Part shown: positions 53,401 through 62,084 of the stretch, in pieces | How positions within the stretch are numbered: position 1 is the first letter of the stretch | Layout of the letters: every line of letters begins with the position of its first letter | From: Tetramitus jugosus | Taxonomy: Eukaryota > Heterolobosea > Eutetramitea > Acrasida > Vahlkampfiidae | DNA length: 64,000 bases | Reading direction: 5' to 3' | NCBI GenBank assembly: GCA_937625935.1 | Contig: OW569380.1 | Coordinates: forward strand, 310,001 to 374,000 | Program-made: the position numbers and the translations under genes | The notes under the pieces: model-generated | Seen by the model: only the letters and a program-made list of their open reading frames with translations | Told to the model about the DNA's origin: nothing | Database searches by the model: none

Positions 53401-56400
53401 GGCAGAAGAGTACAAGAGGCAACCAGCGAGCTTGGCAAACAATTGTGCCTCAATTTCAGTGATGCCCAACTTGAAGCACAACTTCTCAGAGAACAACCAA
53501 GAATATTCAACCACTCTGTTCGTGCATCTCTTCTTTTGATACTTGGTAATCATCTTCAGAGCTTCTTCACGAGTAAAGGCAACACCAGTCACCAAATCAG
53601 CATGCACAGTCTCTCCTGCTTGCAACTTCAATTGTTGTCTAATGGAAACAACTGGATCCAATGGGAATCCAGAAGAGTTGCTCAATGGACCAATCTCTCC
53701 AGAGAGAGCCAATGGTTGTTGCATGCTGTGACCTCTACCAATAAACTTGAATCGATCTGTTTCGAAACTCATGTCACCCTCTGCGCATCTTGGCTCGTGC
53801 AACAAGAGAATTTGGAAAGCATAGACAACCTGCTCTTTCTCGTCTCTAGGTTGTCTAGAGCACAAAACAGCATTGTAGTCTTCGAGAATCTCACTCTTGA
53901 CAAACAAGTTGCTAAAGGCACGATGAGCAGCATCGACTCTCGAGTGACCCAACACAATCTCACCATATGAGGTCAATTCGAGTCTTCTTGGCTTGGTGCC
54001 TCTGTTGGTCAAGTTGATACGTCTTACTTCGACATCGTCATAAGGAGAAACAGTGACAATGGTTTCAGACAGAATACCGTTCTCATATCTCTTGAATTCA
54101 GCCTTGGCCTGAGAGAACATGGCAGTGTAATTGGACTCTGGAGGAGCCAAGATTGGTGTTGATGTCGTACTCCAAATCTTGTCCTTTTGATCAACATCTC
54201 TCACATAGCAACTGATTCCATAACCGTCGAGTGTAACATCTTCTCTCCATCTAGTGACGGACAGCTCCTTCCATTTGATTTGACCACCACCGTGCACTGA
54301 GACCATGACATGCAATCGACCATTGCTCAACAAGTGAACTTCTGGTGCAGCATACATTTGCAGTCCTTGGTATCTTCGATTTGGAGATGGAAGTTTGTAC
54401 TTTCTATTCATCCATCTCGATGTTTCCTTGGCATTTGGATTGCTGACATAGGGAACCTTTGGAATCTTCTCCTGGAGCAACAGTTCATTGGCGTGCAACT
54501 CTGGAGTGGCGCTGAAACGCTTTTGCATTGGCTTGTCCAACAATGTGTAAGCCAATGCCAACAAACTCATACCTTCGTGATGAGCAAAATAACTTCTAAT
54601 TGGTTGACATGAGACATCGCCTCTCAATCTATGAGGAGTAAAGTCAATCGATTCAATCATACCGTAACCGCCCATGAATCCCATGCTGTTCAACTTTTGC
54701 AAGTTTTGACATGAAGGAACAGGAAGAACCATGAGTGCCAAGGCACTGGCATATGGAGCAATCACCAGATCGTTACTCAAACCTCGCTTGAGACCCAATC
54801 CAGGGACACCAAATGGTCCATATTGATAGACAAGAGTGGCATCCATCATGTTGAATGCACTCTCAGAGATACCCCACGGAACCTTCTTTTGTTCACCGTA
54901 TTCGATTTGACGCTTCACTACAGAGTAGTATGTCTGATCCAACAAGGTGCCAGGCACAGTTGGCATCACCAACAGAGGCATCAAATATTCAAACATACTG
55001 CCGGACCATGACAACAGAGCGTGCTTGTTTGGAGCAACAGATGTCAACAATCTGCTCATGCTGAACCAGTGCTTCACAGGGAATTGACCCTTGGCAATAC
55101 CGACATAACTGCACAGTCTAGCCTCAGAGCAGAACACATCATAATAGGATTGATCGAGATAATTGTGATCCACATTGTAACCAATAGCAATCAAGTTTCT
55201 GGACTGGTTGTACATGAATGTGAAATCTTGTTCAGAGAAATCGTTGGAAATGGATGCCAAGTTGTTAATTGTCTCCAAGCGTTCACGTGAAATGGCAGCT
55301 GCTCTGTTGGCAGCCTTCTCCAACTCACTGTACCACGATGATGGATCAGCTGACTTGCCCTTCTTGGACGCCAAAACAGATGGAAGTTGAGACAAGAGTC
55401 TATAGGATGCAACAGTGACGTTATTAATCTTGTTCAATGCTTCCTTGAGCTCGGAATCAACATCGGATGGCACTTGGTCCAACAGAGAACCAAATGGCAA
55501 CACAGTAGCAATCTCATCGACAAAGTTCTTCAAATGTTGTTCAAACAATTGAGCAAACACCAAGAGTTGTTGTTCTCGAGATCCCTCCACATTTTCAATC
55601 AAATCATCGTCCTCATCAACCATAATTTCTTCTTCATTTTCGTCTGATGACCTCTGCTCTTCCACAGCATTCATCAACTTCTTGGACAATTGAGCAGCAC
55701 TTGATTGCAATCTATTCAACCATTCGACAACATTCTTAATCTTTGCATCAGATGGCATGGAAGCAATCTCCTTCAACATGGATTGGATAGTAGAGGTAAT
55801 GTCTTCTGCATTGTAGTACACGACATCATCGTCGCTCTTCAATGGCTTCTTCATGATTTCCAAGATGCACAGCAAACTGTCCTTCAAACCAACCTTGACT
55901 TGCTCAGCGACAATTGGTCGATCAGCAAACTCCAAGAGACCAGTCTTCAACAGAACCAACAGACCTACCAAATTACCAGAGTCGACTGCAGAGACATACT
56001 TTGGCAACAATGGCTTCAGATTCGAAGTATCATACCAATTGTAAAAGTGACCCTTGTATCGTTCCATCTTGCCCATGGTTTCCAACGTCTTTGCAATTCG
56101 TGCAATGGCTTGACCACTTGTAATATAGCCAAAGTCCCATGCGGAAATGTTGGCCACGAGAGCGAAACCAATGTTGGTTGGTGATGTTCTTCTGGCGTAC
56201 ATTGGCTTAGGGAACTCTTGATAATTGTCCAATGGCAACCAATTGTCTTCATCTCTGACAAATGTCTCAAAGAATCTCCATGTTCTTCTGGAGAGTACAC
56301 GCAAAAAGTCATGTTGCTCCTCAGTGAGCTCCTCTGCTCTCTCTGTCTCTGTTGTTGTACTTGTAACTTGCAATGGCTTGCTCAACCACCAGGCAATCAA

Positions 56401-59400
56401 TGGAGAAGCGGCCCAAACAGGCACCAACAACAAGACAATAGACAAGTTGACAAACAATAGATACCAGGAGAAGGAAGCTGCAGCAGCAGAAGACTTTCCA
56501 AACAAGGTATTAAACACCAGGGACAAGGCAACAAATACGGCGACCATGACACCAGACCACATGGAACGAGCAAACTTGGCCATTTGCCCTGTAAATTGAG
56601 TGGCAGCTGCGGTACTGGTTGTCCACTCGAGCAATTGAGTTCTGGTCACAAACAGACGCATCAACACGCGAATAATGGCATCCACATTGTTGAATGCTTC
56701 GAATGGCAGGAAACACATGGTCAAACCAAAGTCCATCATTCTTCTCATCACACTATATCTCACATTCTCCAAGTGTGTCTCCAGAGTAATATCTTCTGAT
56801 TTATGAGTCAACTGATTGAACAAGTCGATAATCAATGGCAAGATCCAGTTACTGGTCACAGCAAGAGTCGTAATGAGTGGAACGCGTGTTCCAAATGAAG
56901 CACCACTCAACCAACCATACATGAGCACGAGGACCATTGCCAACGGAACGAGAGATCGTCTCAAATTGTCAAAAATCTTCCACTTGGATAGAGTGGTCAA
57001 CGGATTGCGCACCAGTCCCTTGGACAAGCTAGGCACATAGGGCATGACCCATGAAGAAATTTGCCAATCACCTCTGACCCATCTGTGCTTTCTAGAAATG
57101 TCAGTTGCATACGATGAAGGATACTCTTCAATCAACTCGACATCACTCACCAGACCAGATCTCACATAGCAGCCTTCCAACAGATCGTGAGACAAGATTC
57201 TATTCTCTGGGAACTTGTCGCCCAACACTTGCTCAAACACATCGACATGATAGAGACCCTTGCCAATAAAACTTCCTTCACCAAACGCGTCTTGATACAC
57301 GTCACTGACTTCCTTGGTGTACGGATCGAGTCCACTGTCCATGGAATGAATCAGAGCAAACAATGACTTGTGTGCACCAGTGAGACCAACACTGACTCTT
57401 GGTTGCAATAGACCATAACCAGTCACGACACGATCCTTGGATGGATCATACACTGGCACGTTCAATGGATGAGAAGCTGTTTCAATCAATCGTCTAGCTG
57501 CGTCCGATGGCAACAATGTGTCCGTGTCCAACGTAATGACATACTGGATGCTTCTGAGAATAGAAACATCACCGACAATGCACGAGAATGGATCAGGTGA
57601 TCCACCACGCAACAAATTGTTAAAGTTGAGTAATTTTCCTCTCTTACGCTCCCAGCCCATCCATACGCCTTCGGATGGATTGAAGATGCGAGGTCGATGG
57701 AACAGGAAAAAGGTCGAAGCACTACCACTGCTGTTTGGATACATGGTGTTCAATTCTTCGATTCCTCTCTTGGCAGCAGCCAACAAGATGTCATCCTTGT
57801 CGGTTGTCTCTGTCTTTGCGTCCATAAAGTCCGTAATCAAACCAAAGAAAATATTTCGATCTCTGTTAACCAAGTATCTTCTCTGCAAATCGGCAATCAA
57901 CTCTTCGACACCTTCGACACTGGTGAGCATCGTAGGAACAACGACCATGGTTCGATGATCGTCTGATATGCCCTGCTTGTGATAATCCATCTTTGGCATG
58001 GCTCTTGGTCCAACGAGATGAACAATAGCAATGTTGGTGAGTGAGACAGCCAATTGACTGCCCACGAGAAACAGTGCAGGCAGGAACAAGAAGGGAGAGA
58101 ACAGTACTCGAGTGATCAAGTTGCTACTACTATTGTTGCCACCAAAGAGAGACACTCCTGATCTCATGAGCAAAATCAACACTGTCAACACATAAATGAC
58201 CATAATCATCAGAATACTGAACAAGAAGCCAGTGACGGGCACGTTGGTAAAGTGTTGAGTGTGACCAAACATGCGACCCACACGGATGGACCATGGCAAC
58301 TTGTAGTCTTCTCTCTCGTGCAACATGAGAGAACCACGCTCATCCAACAACCAATAACCAATGTGACACTGTCTCTTGAGCATTTGCAACTCGAATTCCT
58401 CTTGTTGCTCTTCAGCGGAAGACTCGTGAGATGTCTTGGATGAGGATGACGACTGTTGTGTCTTTTGCTCCTTTTGCTTCTTGTTGTTGTTGTTGTTGTT
58501 GCCCTTGTTCTGTTCATCATACTCTTTTTGAGCACGAATGGCACACTTGAGTGCAGCCTGAGCCACATCCTTTTCATTCATCTTGTTGCGATGAGCAATT
58601 CTCTCAATTGCATGCCTACAACTGTCTCTGCTGTCAAAGTCTTGCAGCACGTAGACACCACTCGGATCTCTTCTCAGAATGGATTCAGTCAATGACAAAT
58701 TCTCCACAAAGTCCTTCCAGCTGAACACATTGACAAATCGGAGGGATTGAATCGAGTTTCGAATCGTAATCTGATCCACGTGATTCGAATGTCTCTGCGT
58801 ACGACAAATGTTGTCCACATCGAGTCCCTTGGTGCTCAACTGTTGTTCGAGCCAAGTGTTAATGACGGACAATAGAGGATCACTGCCCTGTAATCGCTGA
58901 CTGATTTGCAACACAAAAGAGTTGGAGATTTTGGGATCGGACTGAGACATTTGAAACAGTGTTTGAATCACGTCCTTGCTGCTCTTGTCTGCTGCGACCA
59001 ACAACTTGTCTGCCCAGGCATCTGCCAGATTGCAGTCCTTTCGACGATTGATAATCTCATCGGCCACTCGTCTAATATTCTCCAGTAGGCCCAATCGAAG
59101 CATAATGGGAATACCCCACAGTTCACCAATGTTCAACGGTGCAACCGTCTGATATGCCTTGACAAACTGGTAGACATTGTCCTGTGAGATTTGACCATTG
59201 ACCAGTGAGATGAGCTCCAGAACGAGTCCATAGATTCTAGGAAGGCCAGCCGACTCTGTGTTCAACAGTTTGGGCATCTCCTTGGCAAACCCTGGTGGCA
59301 AATGCTTCTTGGCCATGTGAATATGCTCATTGATCATCCAAAAGTTGTCCACGAGCCATTCATCAGTCGATGTGATTCTTCTGTTGGTCATGATGGCCTC

Positions 59401-60030
59401 AGAGATGATATCGTAGGCTTGATTGAGCACTTGGACATTTTCATTGAGTCGTTCAATCAACAGTGGAGTGGTTGATTGGAGAGAACGAGTGACACGTTTC
59501 CACATGAGACCCAGGACATCACTTGTGATGGATGATTGTTTTTCACTACTTGGTGTAGTTGTTGTTGAGGTTGTAGAGATGGACGATGATGATGATGATG
59601 GTGTTGTTGTTGTTGTGCCTCTCTCTCTTAAAAATTGTTCATAAATGTTGTTGCTAGCAATGTTGCTATTGATGGGTGCAGTAGTAGAGTTTCTTGTTGT
59701 TGCAGTTGTAGAACGAGTAGACTGCTGCTGCTGCTGTTGTTCATCACGATGATCCACCAACTCTGGATACATGACTGTTTGATGCAAATTGGCCAATGTC
59801 AGAGCATAGTGAGACAATTGAGCCAAACTGACTTCATTGGCATTGGGCACTGGTTGATTGATACCACCACCACTTGCACCACCTGAACTGCTACTGCTGT
59901 CAATGCCCAACAGTTCATCCATTTCGACACTAATGGACTTTGCTCTTCTCATGCTACTGGTGTTGGGAGTCATGGGAGTACCAGTGCTAGTCATTGAATT
60001 TAGATTACCACTACTGTTTACTGTTAACAT
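50431..60030 (-). CDS. ndvB: Cyclic beta-1,2-glucan synthase, NdvB/ChvB type (bacterial-like)
   Basis: A single frame of 3199 residues. Residues 1-185 are S/T/Q/N low complexity. The conserved bacterial N-domain follows (WLVDNFWMINEHIHMAKKHL, SAGLPRIYGLVLELI). Paired membrane helices lie near 600-680 and several more near 1015-1210. Between them is the processive GT84 domain, with DTDT (about 833) and HRWVRGDWQIS (about 985). A glucoamylase-like domain follows (about 1600-1770; GPFGVPGLGLKRG). Then come two sugar-phosphorylase modules and the GH94 catalytic barrel with GDWNDGM (about 2872-2878) and a TGSAGWMYR end. In Rhizobium, Agrobacterium and Brucella this enzyme makes cyclic beta-1,2-glucan from UDP-glucose and trims chain length by phosphorolysis. 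No intron is seen. Full-length, catalytic motifs look intact; horizontal transfer is the likely origin. Confidence 0.9.
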   Translation of the reverse strand: MLTVNSSGNLNSMTSTGTPMTPNTSSMRRAKSISVEMDELLGIDSSSSSGGASGGGINQPVPNANEVSLAQLSHYALTLANLHQTVMYPELVDHRDEQQQQQQSTRSTTATTRNSTTAPINSNIASNNIYEQFLRERGTTTTTPSSSSSSISTTSTTTTPSSEKQSSITSDVLGLMWKRVTRSLQSTTPLLIERLNENVQVLNQAYDIISEAIMTNRRITSTDEWLVDNFWMINEHIHMAKKHLPPGFAKEMPKLLNTESAGLPRIYGLVLELISLVNGQISQDNVYQFVKAYQTVAPLNIGELWGIPIMLRLGLLENIRRVADEIINRRKDCNLADAWADKLLVAADKSSKDVIQTLFQMSQSDPKISNSFVLQISQRLQGSDPLLSVINTWLEQQLSTKGLDVDNICRTQRHSNHVDQITIRNSIQSLRFVNVFSWKDFVENLSLTESILRRDPSGVYVLQDFDSRDSCRHAIERIAHRNKMNEKDVAQAALKCAIRAQKEYDEQNKGNNNNNNKKQKEQKTQQSSSSSKTSHESSAEEQQEEFELQMLKRQCHIGYWLLDERGSLMLHEREDYKLPWSIRVGRMFGHTQHFTNVPVTGFLFSILMIMVIYVLTVLILLMRSGVSLFGGNNSSSNLITRVLFSPFLFLPALFLVGSQLAVSLTNIAIVHLVGPRAMPKMDYHKQGISDDHRTMVVVPTMLTSVEGVEELIADLQRRYLVNRDRNIFFGLITDFMDAKTETTDKDDILLAAAKRGIEELNTMYPNSSGSASTFFLFHRPRIFNPSEGVWMGWERKRGKLLNFNNLLRGGSPDPFSCIVGDVSILRSIQYVITLDTDTLLPSDAARRLIETASHPLNVPVYDPSKDRVVTGYGLLQPRVSVGLTGAHKSLFALIHSMDSGLDPYTKEVSDVYQDAFGEGSFIGKGLYHVDVFEQVLGDKFPENRILSHDLLEGCYVRSGLVSDVELIEEYPSSYATDISRKHRWVRGDWQISSWVMPYVPSLSKGLVRNPLTTLSKWKIFDNLRRSLVPLAMVLVLMYGWLSGASFGTRVPLITTLAVTSNWILPLIIDLFNQLTHKSEDITLETHLENVRYSVMRRMMDFGLTMCFLPFEAFNNVDAIIRVLMRLFVTRTQLLEWTTSTAAATQFTGQMAKFARSMWSGVMVAVFVALSLVFNTLFGKSSAAAASFSWYLLFVNLSIVLLLVPVWAASPLIAWWLSKPLQVTSTTTETERAEELTEEQHDFLRVLSRRTWRFFETFVRDEDNWLPLDNYQEFPKPMYARRTSPTNIGFALVANISAWDFGYITSGQAIARIAKTLETMGKMERYKGHFYNWYDTSNLKPLLPKYVSAVDSGNLVGLLVLLKTGLLEFADRPIVAEQVKVGLKDSLLCILEIMKKPLKSDDDVVYYNAEDITSTIQSMLKEIASMPSDAKIKNVVEWLNRLQSSAAQLSKKLMNAVEEQRSSDENEEEIMVDEDDDLIENVEGSREQQLLVFAQLFEQHLKNFVDEIATVLPFGSLLDQVPSDVDSELKEALNKINNVTVASYRLLSQLPSVLASKKGKSADPSSWYSELEKAANRAAAISRERLETINNLASISNDFSEQDFTFMYNQSRNLIAIGYNVDHNYLDQSYYDVFCSEARLCSYVGIAKGQFPVKHWFSMSRLLTSVAPNKHALLSWSGSMFEYLMPLLVMPTVPGTLLDQTYYSVVKRQIEYGEQKKVPWGISESAFNMMDATLVYQYGPFGVPGLGLKRGLSNDLVIAPYASALALMVLPVPSCQNLQKLNSMGFMGGYGMIESIDFTPHRLRGDVSCQPIRSYFAHHEGMSLLALAYTLLDKPMQKRFSATPELHANELLLQEKIPKVPYVSNPNAKETSRWMNRKYKLPSPNRRYQGLQMYAAPEVHLLSNGRLHVMVSVHGGGQIKWKELSVTRWREDVTLDGYGISCYVRDVDQKDKIWSTTSTPILAPPESNYTAMFSQAKAEFKRYENGILSETIVTVSPYDDVEVRRINLTNRGTKPRRLELTSYGEIVLGHSRVDAAHRAFSNLFVKSEILEDYNAVLCSRQPRDEKEQVVYAFQILLLHEPRCAEGDMSFETDRFKFIGRGHSMQQPLALSGEIGPLSNSSGFPLDPVVSIRQQLKLQAGETVHADLVTGVAFTREEALKMITKYQKKRCTNRVVEYSWLFSEKLCFKLGITEIEAQLFAKLAGCLLYSSANFRASLGLITKNRMNQTGLWRLGISGDLPILLVRIGDVQNISLIAQVLQAHTYMRYKGLICDFVIWNDETVSYRDELQNAIMSLISGSAETHQMLQKSGGIFPIRGEHLNEAESILLYSVARVVLSDNGGRLTDQINRQYRKDHNVPALVQRPDETTTANPNDVVTPTKIVQPSLSLEDRGLVMRNEFGGFDKQNQEYVMLLGKNKPTPQPWCNILANEQFGSVISEKGSAYTWLDNAHEYRLTPWNNDIVVDGSGEAFYIRDEVSGKYWSPQPQPVSSNSPYIVRHGMGYSVWEHQDHGIHTDTRVFVPQNEPIKIILIKVRNDSGRTRNLSVSGFVEWTLGELRDRTSPNIVTDVELTANTNAILARNAYHCDFGNYVSFFTVVGHKCTITGDRSEFIGFNRTLSKPAAMERTHLSGTVGAALDPCGAIMVPITVESGQTIEVAFVLGAHRSKHQAMDLIERIRSNLIVRQLLKGVKSFWTRTLSTIQIETPDDSVDVLANSWLLYQVLSARIWGRSGFYQSSGAFGFRDQLQDSIAVCGSIPSILKQQIITCCEHQYEKGDVCHWWHPISNRGVRTTFSDDYLWLPLAVAYYIETTNDLSILDVECRFVTGHELSVGEESHYDVVRISDVSASVYEHCLRSIRYGLKFGSHGLPLMGCGDWNDGMNLVGIHGKGESVWLAYFLYHVMERFETVAELKHDEEFIQLSHEQKTRLSENIEENAWDGSWYRRAYFDNGEPLGSKECDECQIDSLPQSWSVISGATRKDRSLQGMENAFNRLVRPDLKLIQLFDPPFEKSHLNPGYIKGYAPGVRENGGQYTHAAIWMVWAYTKLRDANKSWYLFDMLNPINHTRTKQELDQYRVEPYVVSADVYTLKGHEGRGGWTWYTGSAGWMYRLIIEQMIGVNRSGDYLVFSPCPRKEWKEFKVHYRFGKSKYHINFVKNTDEENVVPIRATLDGLQTSDADRILLVDDGNAHQVQVVLGSPPQN

Positions 60031-60394
60031 GATGTTGTGATATTCTTCGACTTCTTCTTCTTATTGTATATTTTATTATTGTTGTTGTTGATTTGGTTGT
60101 TGTATATTTTTGTGTGTGATGTGATGTATAGATGGAGAAAGAGATCTAAAGAGTGTAGTGTGTGTGTAATACAATAAACAACAAACAAGTATCTTCTGTT
60201 TTTTGAAACTTTGTAAAGAATCAAAAAGTTGTAGTAGTTTTGTGAGTTGTTATTGTGTATGGGGAGGTATGGATTGTGTTGTTGTTGTTGTTTTAAGGTT
60301 GGTTTTTCGCGAAGGGTAAAAAAACAAAAAGGACTCGTGGACGATCTCTGCAGGTGCTCTCACAGCGGTGTTTTCACTACACGTGCTTTCAGCG
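60031..60394. other. Upstream region of the glucan synthase gene
   Basis: A TTG/TTA-rich stretch, reading as a CAA/TAA-rich leader on the minus strand directly before the glucan synthase start. No gene is recognised. Confidence 0.45.
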
Positions 60395-60820
60395 ATGTGC
60401 AATCTTCAATCAAGCTCTGTGTTTTATTTACACAATGGTAAGGGTGCAGCAGACAAGAGAGAATCGATAAAAATAGTGTTTGGCGACTGTGATCAGTGGG
60501 ATTACAATTTTTCACGATGAATTTTTTGTTGCTCCGGATAGGATCATGCGAAATTCCCAGGATCATTCCGACCCCTGAACGAAATTTTTTGGTATAAAGA
60601 AGCGTTGTGTGATCTGTTTTGGATGCTGGAAGAGCGCCATCTACAACTCTTTTCAAGAAATGGTGAGAGGAACTGTACACCATGCAATGAATTGAGACAT
60701 CGGGTCTACCTCATGAATGGTTTTCAGAGAGGTAAATTCGTGTTTTGGCAATCTATCCGTCGCCAATCTAGAATTGGATATCGTGATGTCTCGTTCCAAT
60801 CACCTCTTCACACTACGTAA
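60395..60820 (+). CDS. Tentative small gene (2 exons)
   Basis: A possible model joins 60395-60437 and 60561-60820 (124-base intron including a GTAAGG donor and CCCAG acceptor) to give 100 residues, starting MCNLQSSSVFYLHNG and continuing with PLNEIFWYKEALCDLFWMLE and CTPCNELRHRVYL. The frame after the junction is open and reads like protein, but there is no family match. A 107-codon ATG frame also exists on the opposite strand (60683-60360). Either, both or neither may be real. Confidence 0.25.
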
Positions 60821-60930
60821 TTGAACTCTTGAAACTCACACAACAACTTAAAACTTGTGTGGAAGTCCAAAAAAACAGCTGAATGGAAGAAAAATACATT
60901 TTCTCAGAGATAGAACAACACTTCTCAAAT

Positions 60931-61818
60931 TTATTGAAACAAGGATCGTATCTTGAAAAACAAATACAATAAACAAAAAACAACCAACGCCACAATAATC
61001 AATATCAAACATGACTTTTGTATCCAATTCCTCCACTCCATTCGACTCAATACTCGACCACCTTGATGCAACTCATCATTTGTCAAATCAATATTGCCAC
61101 GTATTCTCTCCAGTATGCCTCTCTGATCCACCAACGTTCCCATAATGTTCATTCCTGTTTGTTCAATGTGATTGGCCACTTGTATCGTATGATGCAATGT
61201 TTCATTAGAGTTTTTAATCAATCGTTTTGTTTCTTTTGACGCTTTTTGTTTCTTGTTATTGCTATTGTTGCTTGTATGATAGTCCAATAAATCATCATCA
61301 CTATCATCACTATCATCACTATCACTATTATAACGATAACGATTATTATTATTGTGATCATGTTCTGAATCATCATAGTGAGTGTGGTGGTGGTGATCGT
61401 GCATGAGAATGGATTGTAATGTGTTTTGATATTCAGTCTTCAATGATTGTAACCGTCTCTTGTGTTGATCATTGATTCTTTGTTTCCAATACTTTAACAT
61501 GTCATTATTGTTACTATTATTATTATTGTTATTGTTATTGTTGTTACTATTGAGTCGAATGGTTGATAATTGAGTTTCCATGTTTTGAATCGTGCCATCC
61601 AATGAATCAAATTGTCTCTTTATTTTACGTTGCAGTGTTTCAAATGTGTCATTGTTACTACTACTACTACTACTACTATTGTCATTGTTGAGAGACACTT
61701 TTTTCAATTGTTGGATACAATCGGAGACTGATGTACCAATTTCTTCAAATTCCATGTCATAGGCCTCCAACATGTCATGTATGGCACTTGAATAATTAGC
61801 GGTCGTTGATGATGACAT
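60931..61818 (-). CDS. VTI1: Vti1-type Qb-SNARE
   Basis: The 295-residue protein begins with a helical N-terminal part (YSSAIHDMLEAYDMEFEEIG), as in Vti1. Long S, N, H and D tracts follow (about residues 40-190). The SNARE helix (about 200-265) reads TIQVANHIEQTGMNIMGTLV, with Q in VDQRGILERIR at the zero layer. A C-terminal anchor follows (SCLILIIVALVVFCLLYLFF). The TGxxIMxxLxxQRxxLxRxR pattern is characteristic of Vti1, which acts in Golgi, endosome and vacuole fusion. The N-rich loop is inserted between the Habc-like part and the SNARE motif. It is about 75 residues longer than yeast Vti1 because of the tracts. Confidence 0.85.
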   Translation of the reverse strand: MSSSTTANYSSAIHDMLEAYDMEFEEIGTSVSDCIQQLKKVSLNNDNSSSSSSSNNDTFETLQRKIKRQFDSLDGTIQNMETQLSTIRLNSNNNNNNNNNNSNNNDMLKYWKQRINDQHKRRLQSLKTEYQNTLQSILMHDHHHHTHYDDSEHDHNNNNRYRYNSDSDDSDDSDDDLLDYHTSNNSNNKKQKASKETKRLIKNSNETLHHTIQVANHIEQTGMNIMGTLVDQRGILERIRGNIDLTNDELHQGGRVLSRMEWRNWIQKSCLILIIVALVVFCLLYLFFKIRSLFQ

Positions 61819-62084
61819 TGTTCAATCTCCTGTTGGGTTATGACTTGGGTGAGACTATATTGTGTTTGGTTTTTTCTTGTTGCTGTTTTCTGTGTCCAAG
61901 ACCCCAAGACGAATTTGTTCCATGTCGGGGGAAGAATCCTCAACCATAAGGAACATGTCAACAAAATTAGATTATTTCTCCCGAACATTGCTGCCCCAAC
62001 AACACACGAAAGCTCTCAACAAACAACACATCGAGAACCAATTGAGGTCACAAAGACGGCTGGTGTGGAGATAGCTAGAGAGAG

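Noticed and set aside
50431-60030. Bacterial contamination as the source of the glucan synthase
   Set aside because: The frame starts with eukaryote-style low-complexity sequence, has a CAA-rich leader, and is closely flanked by intron-containing genes with no break in base composition visible to the eye.
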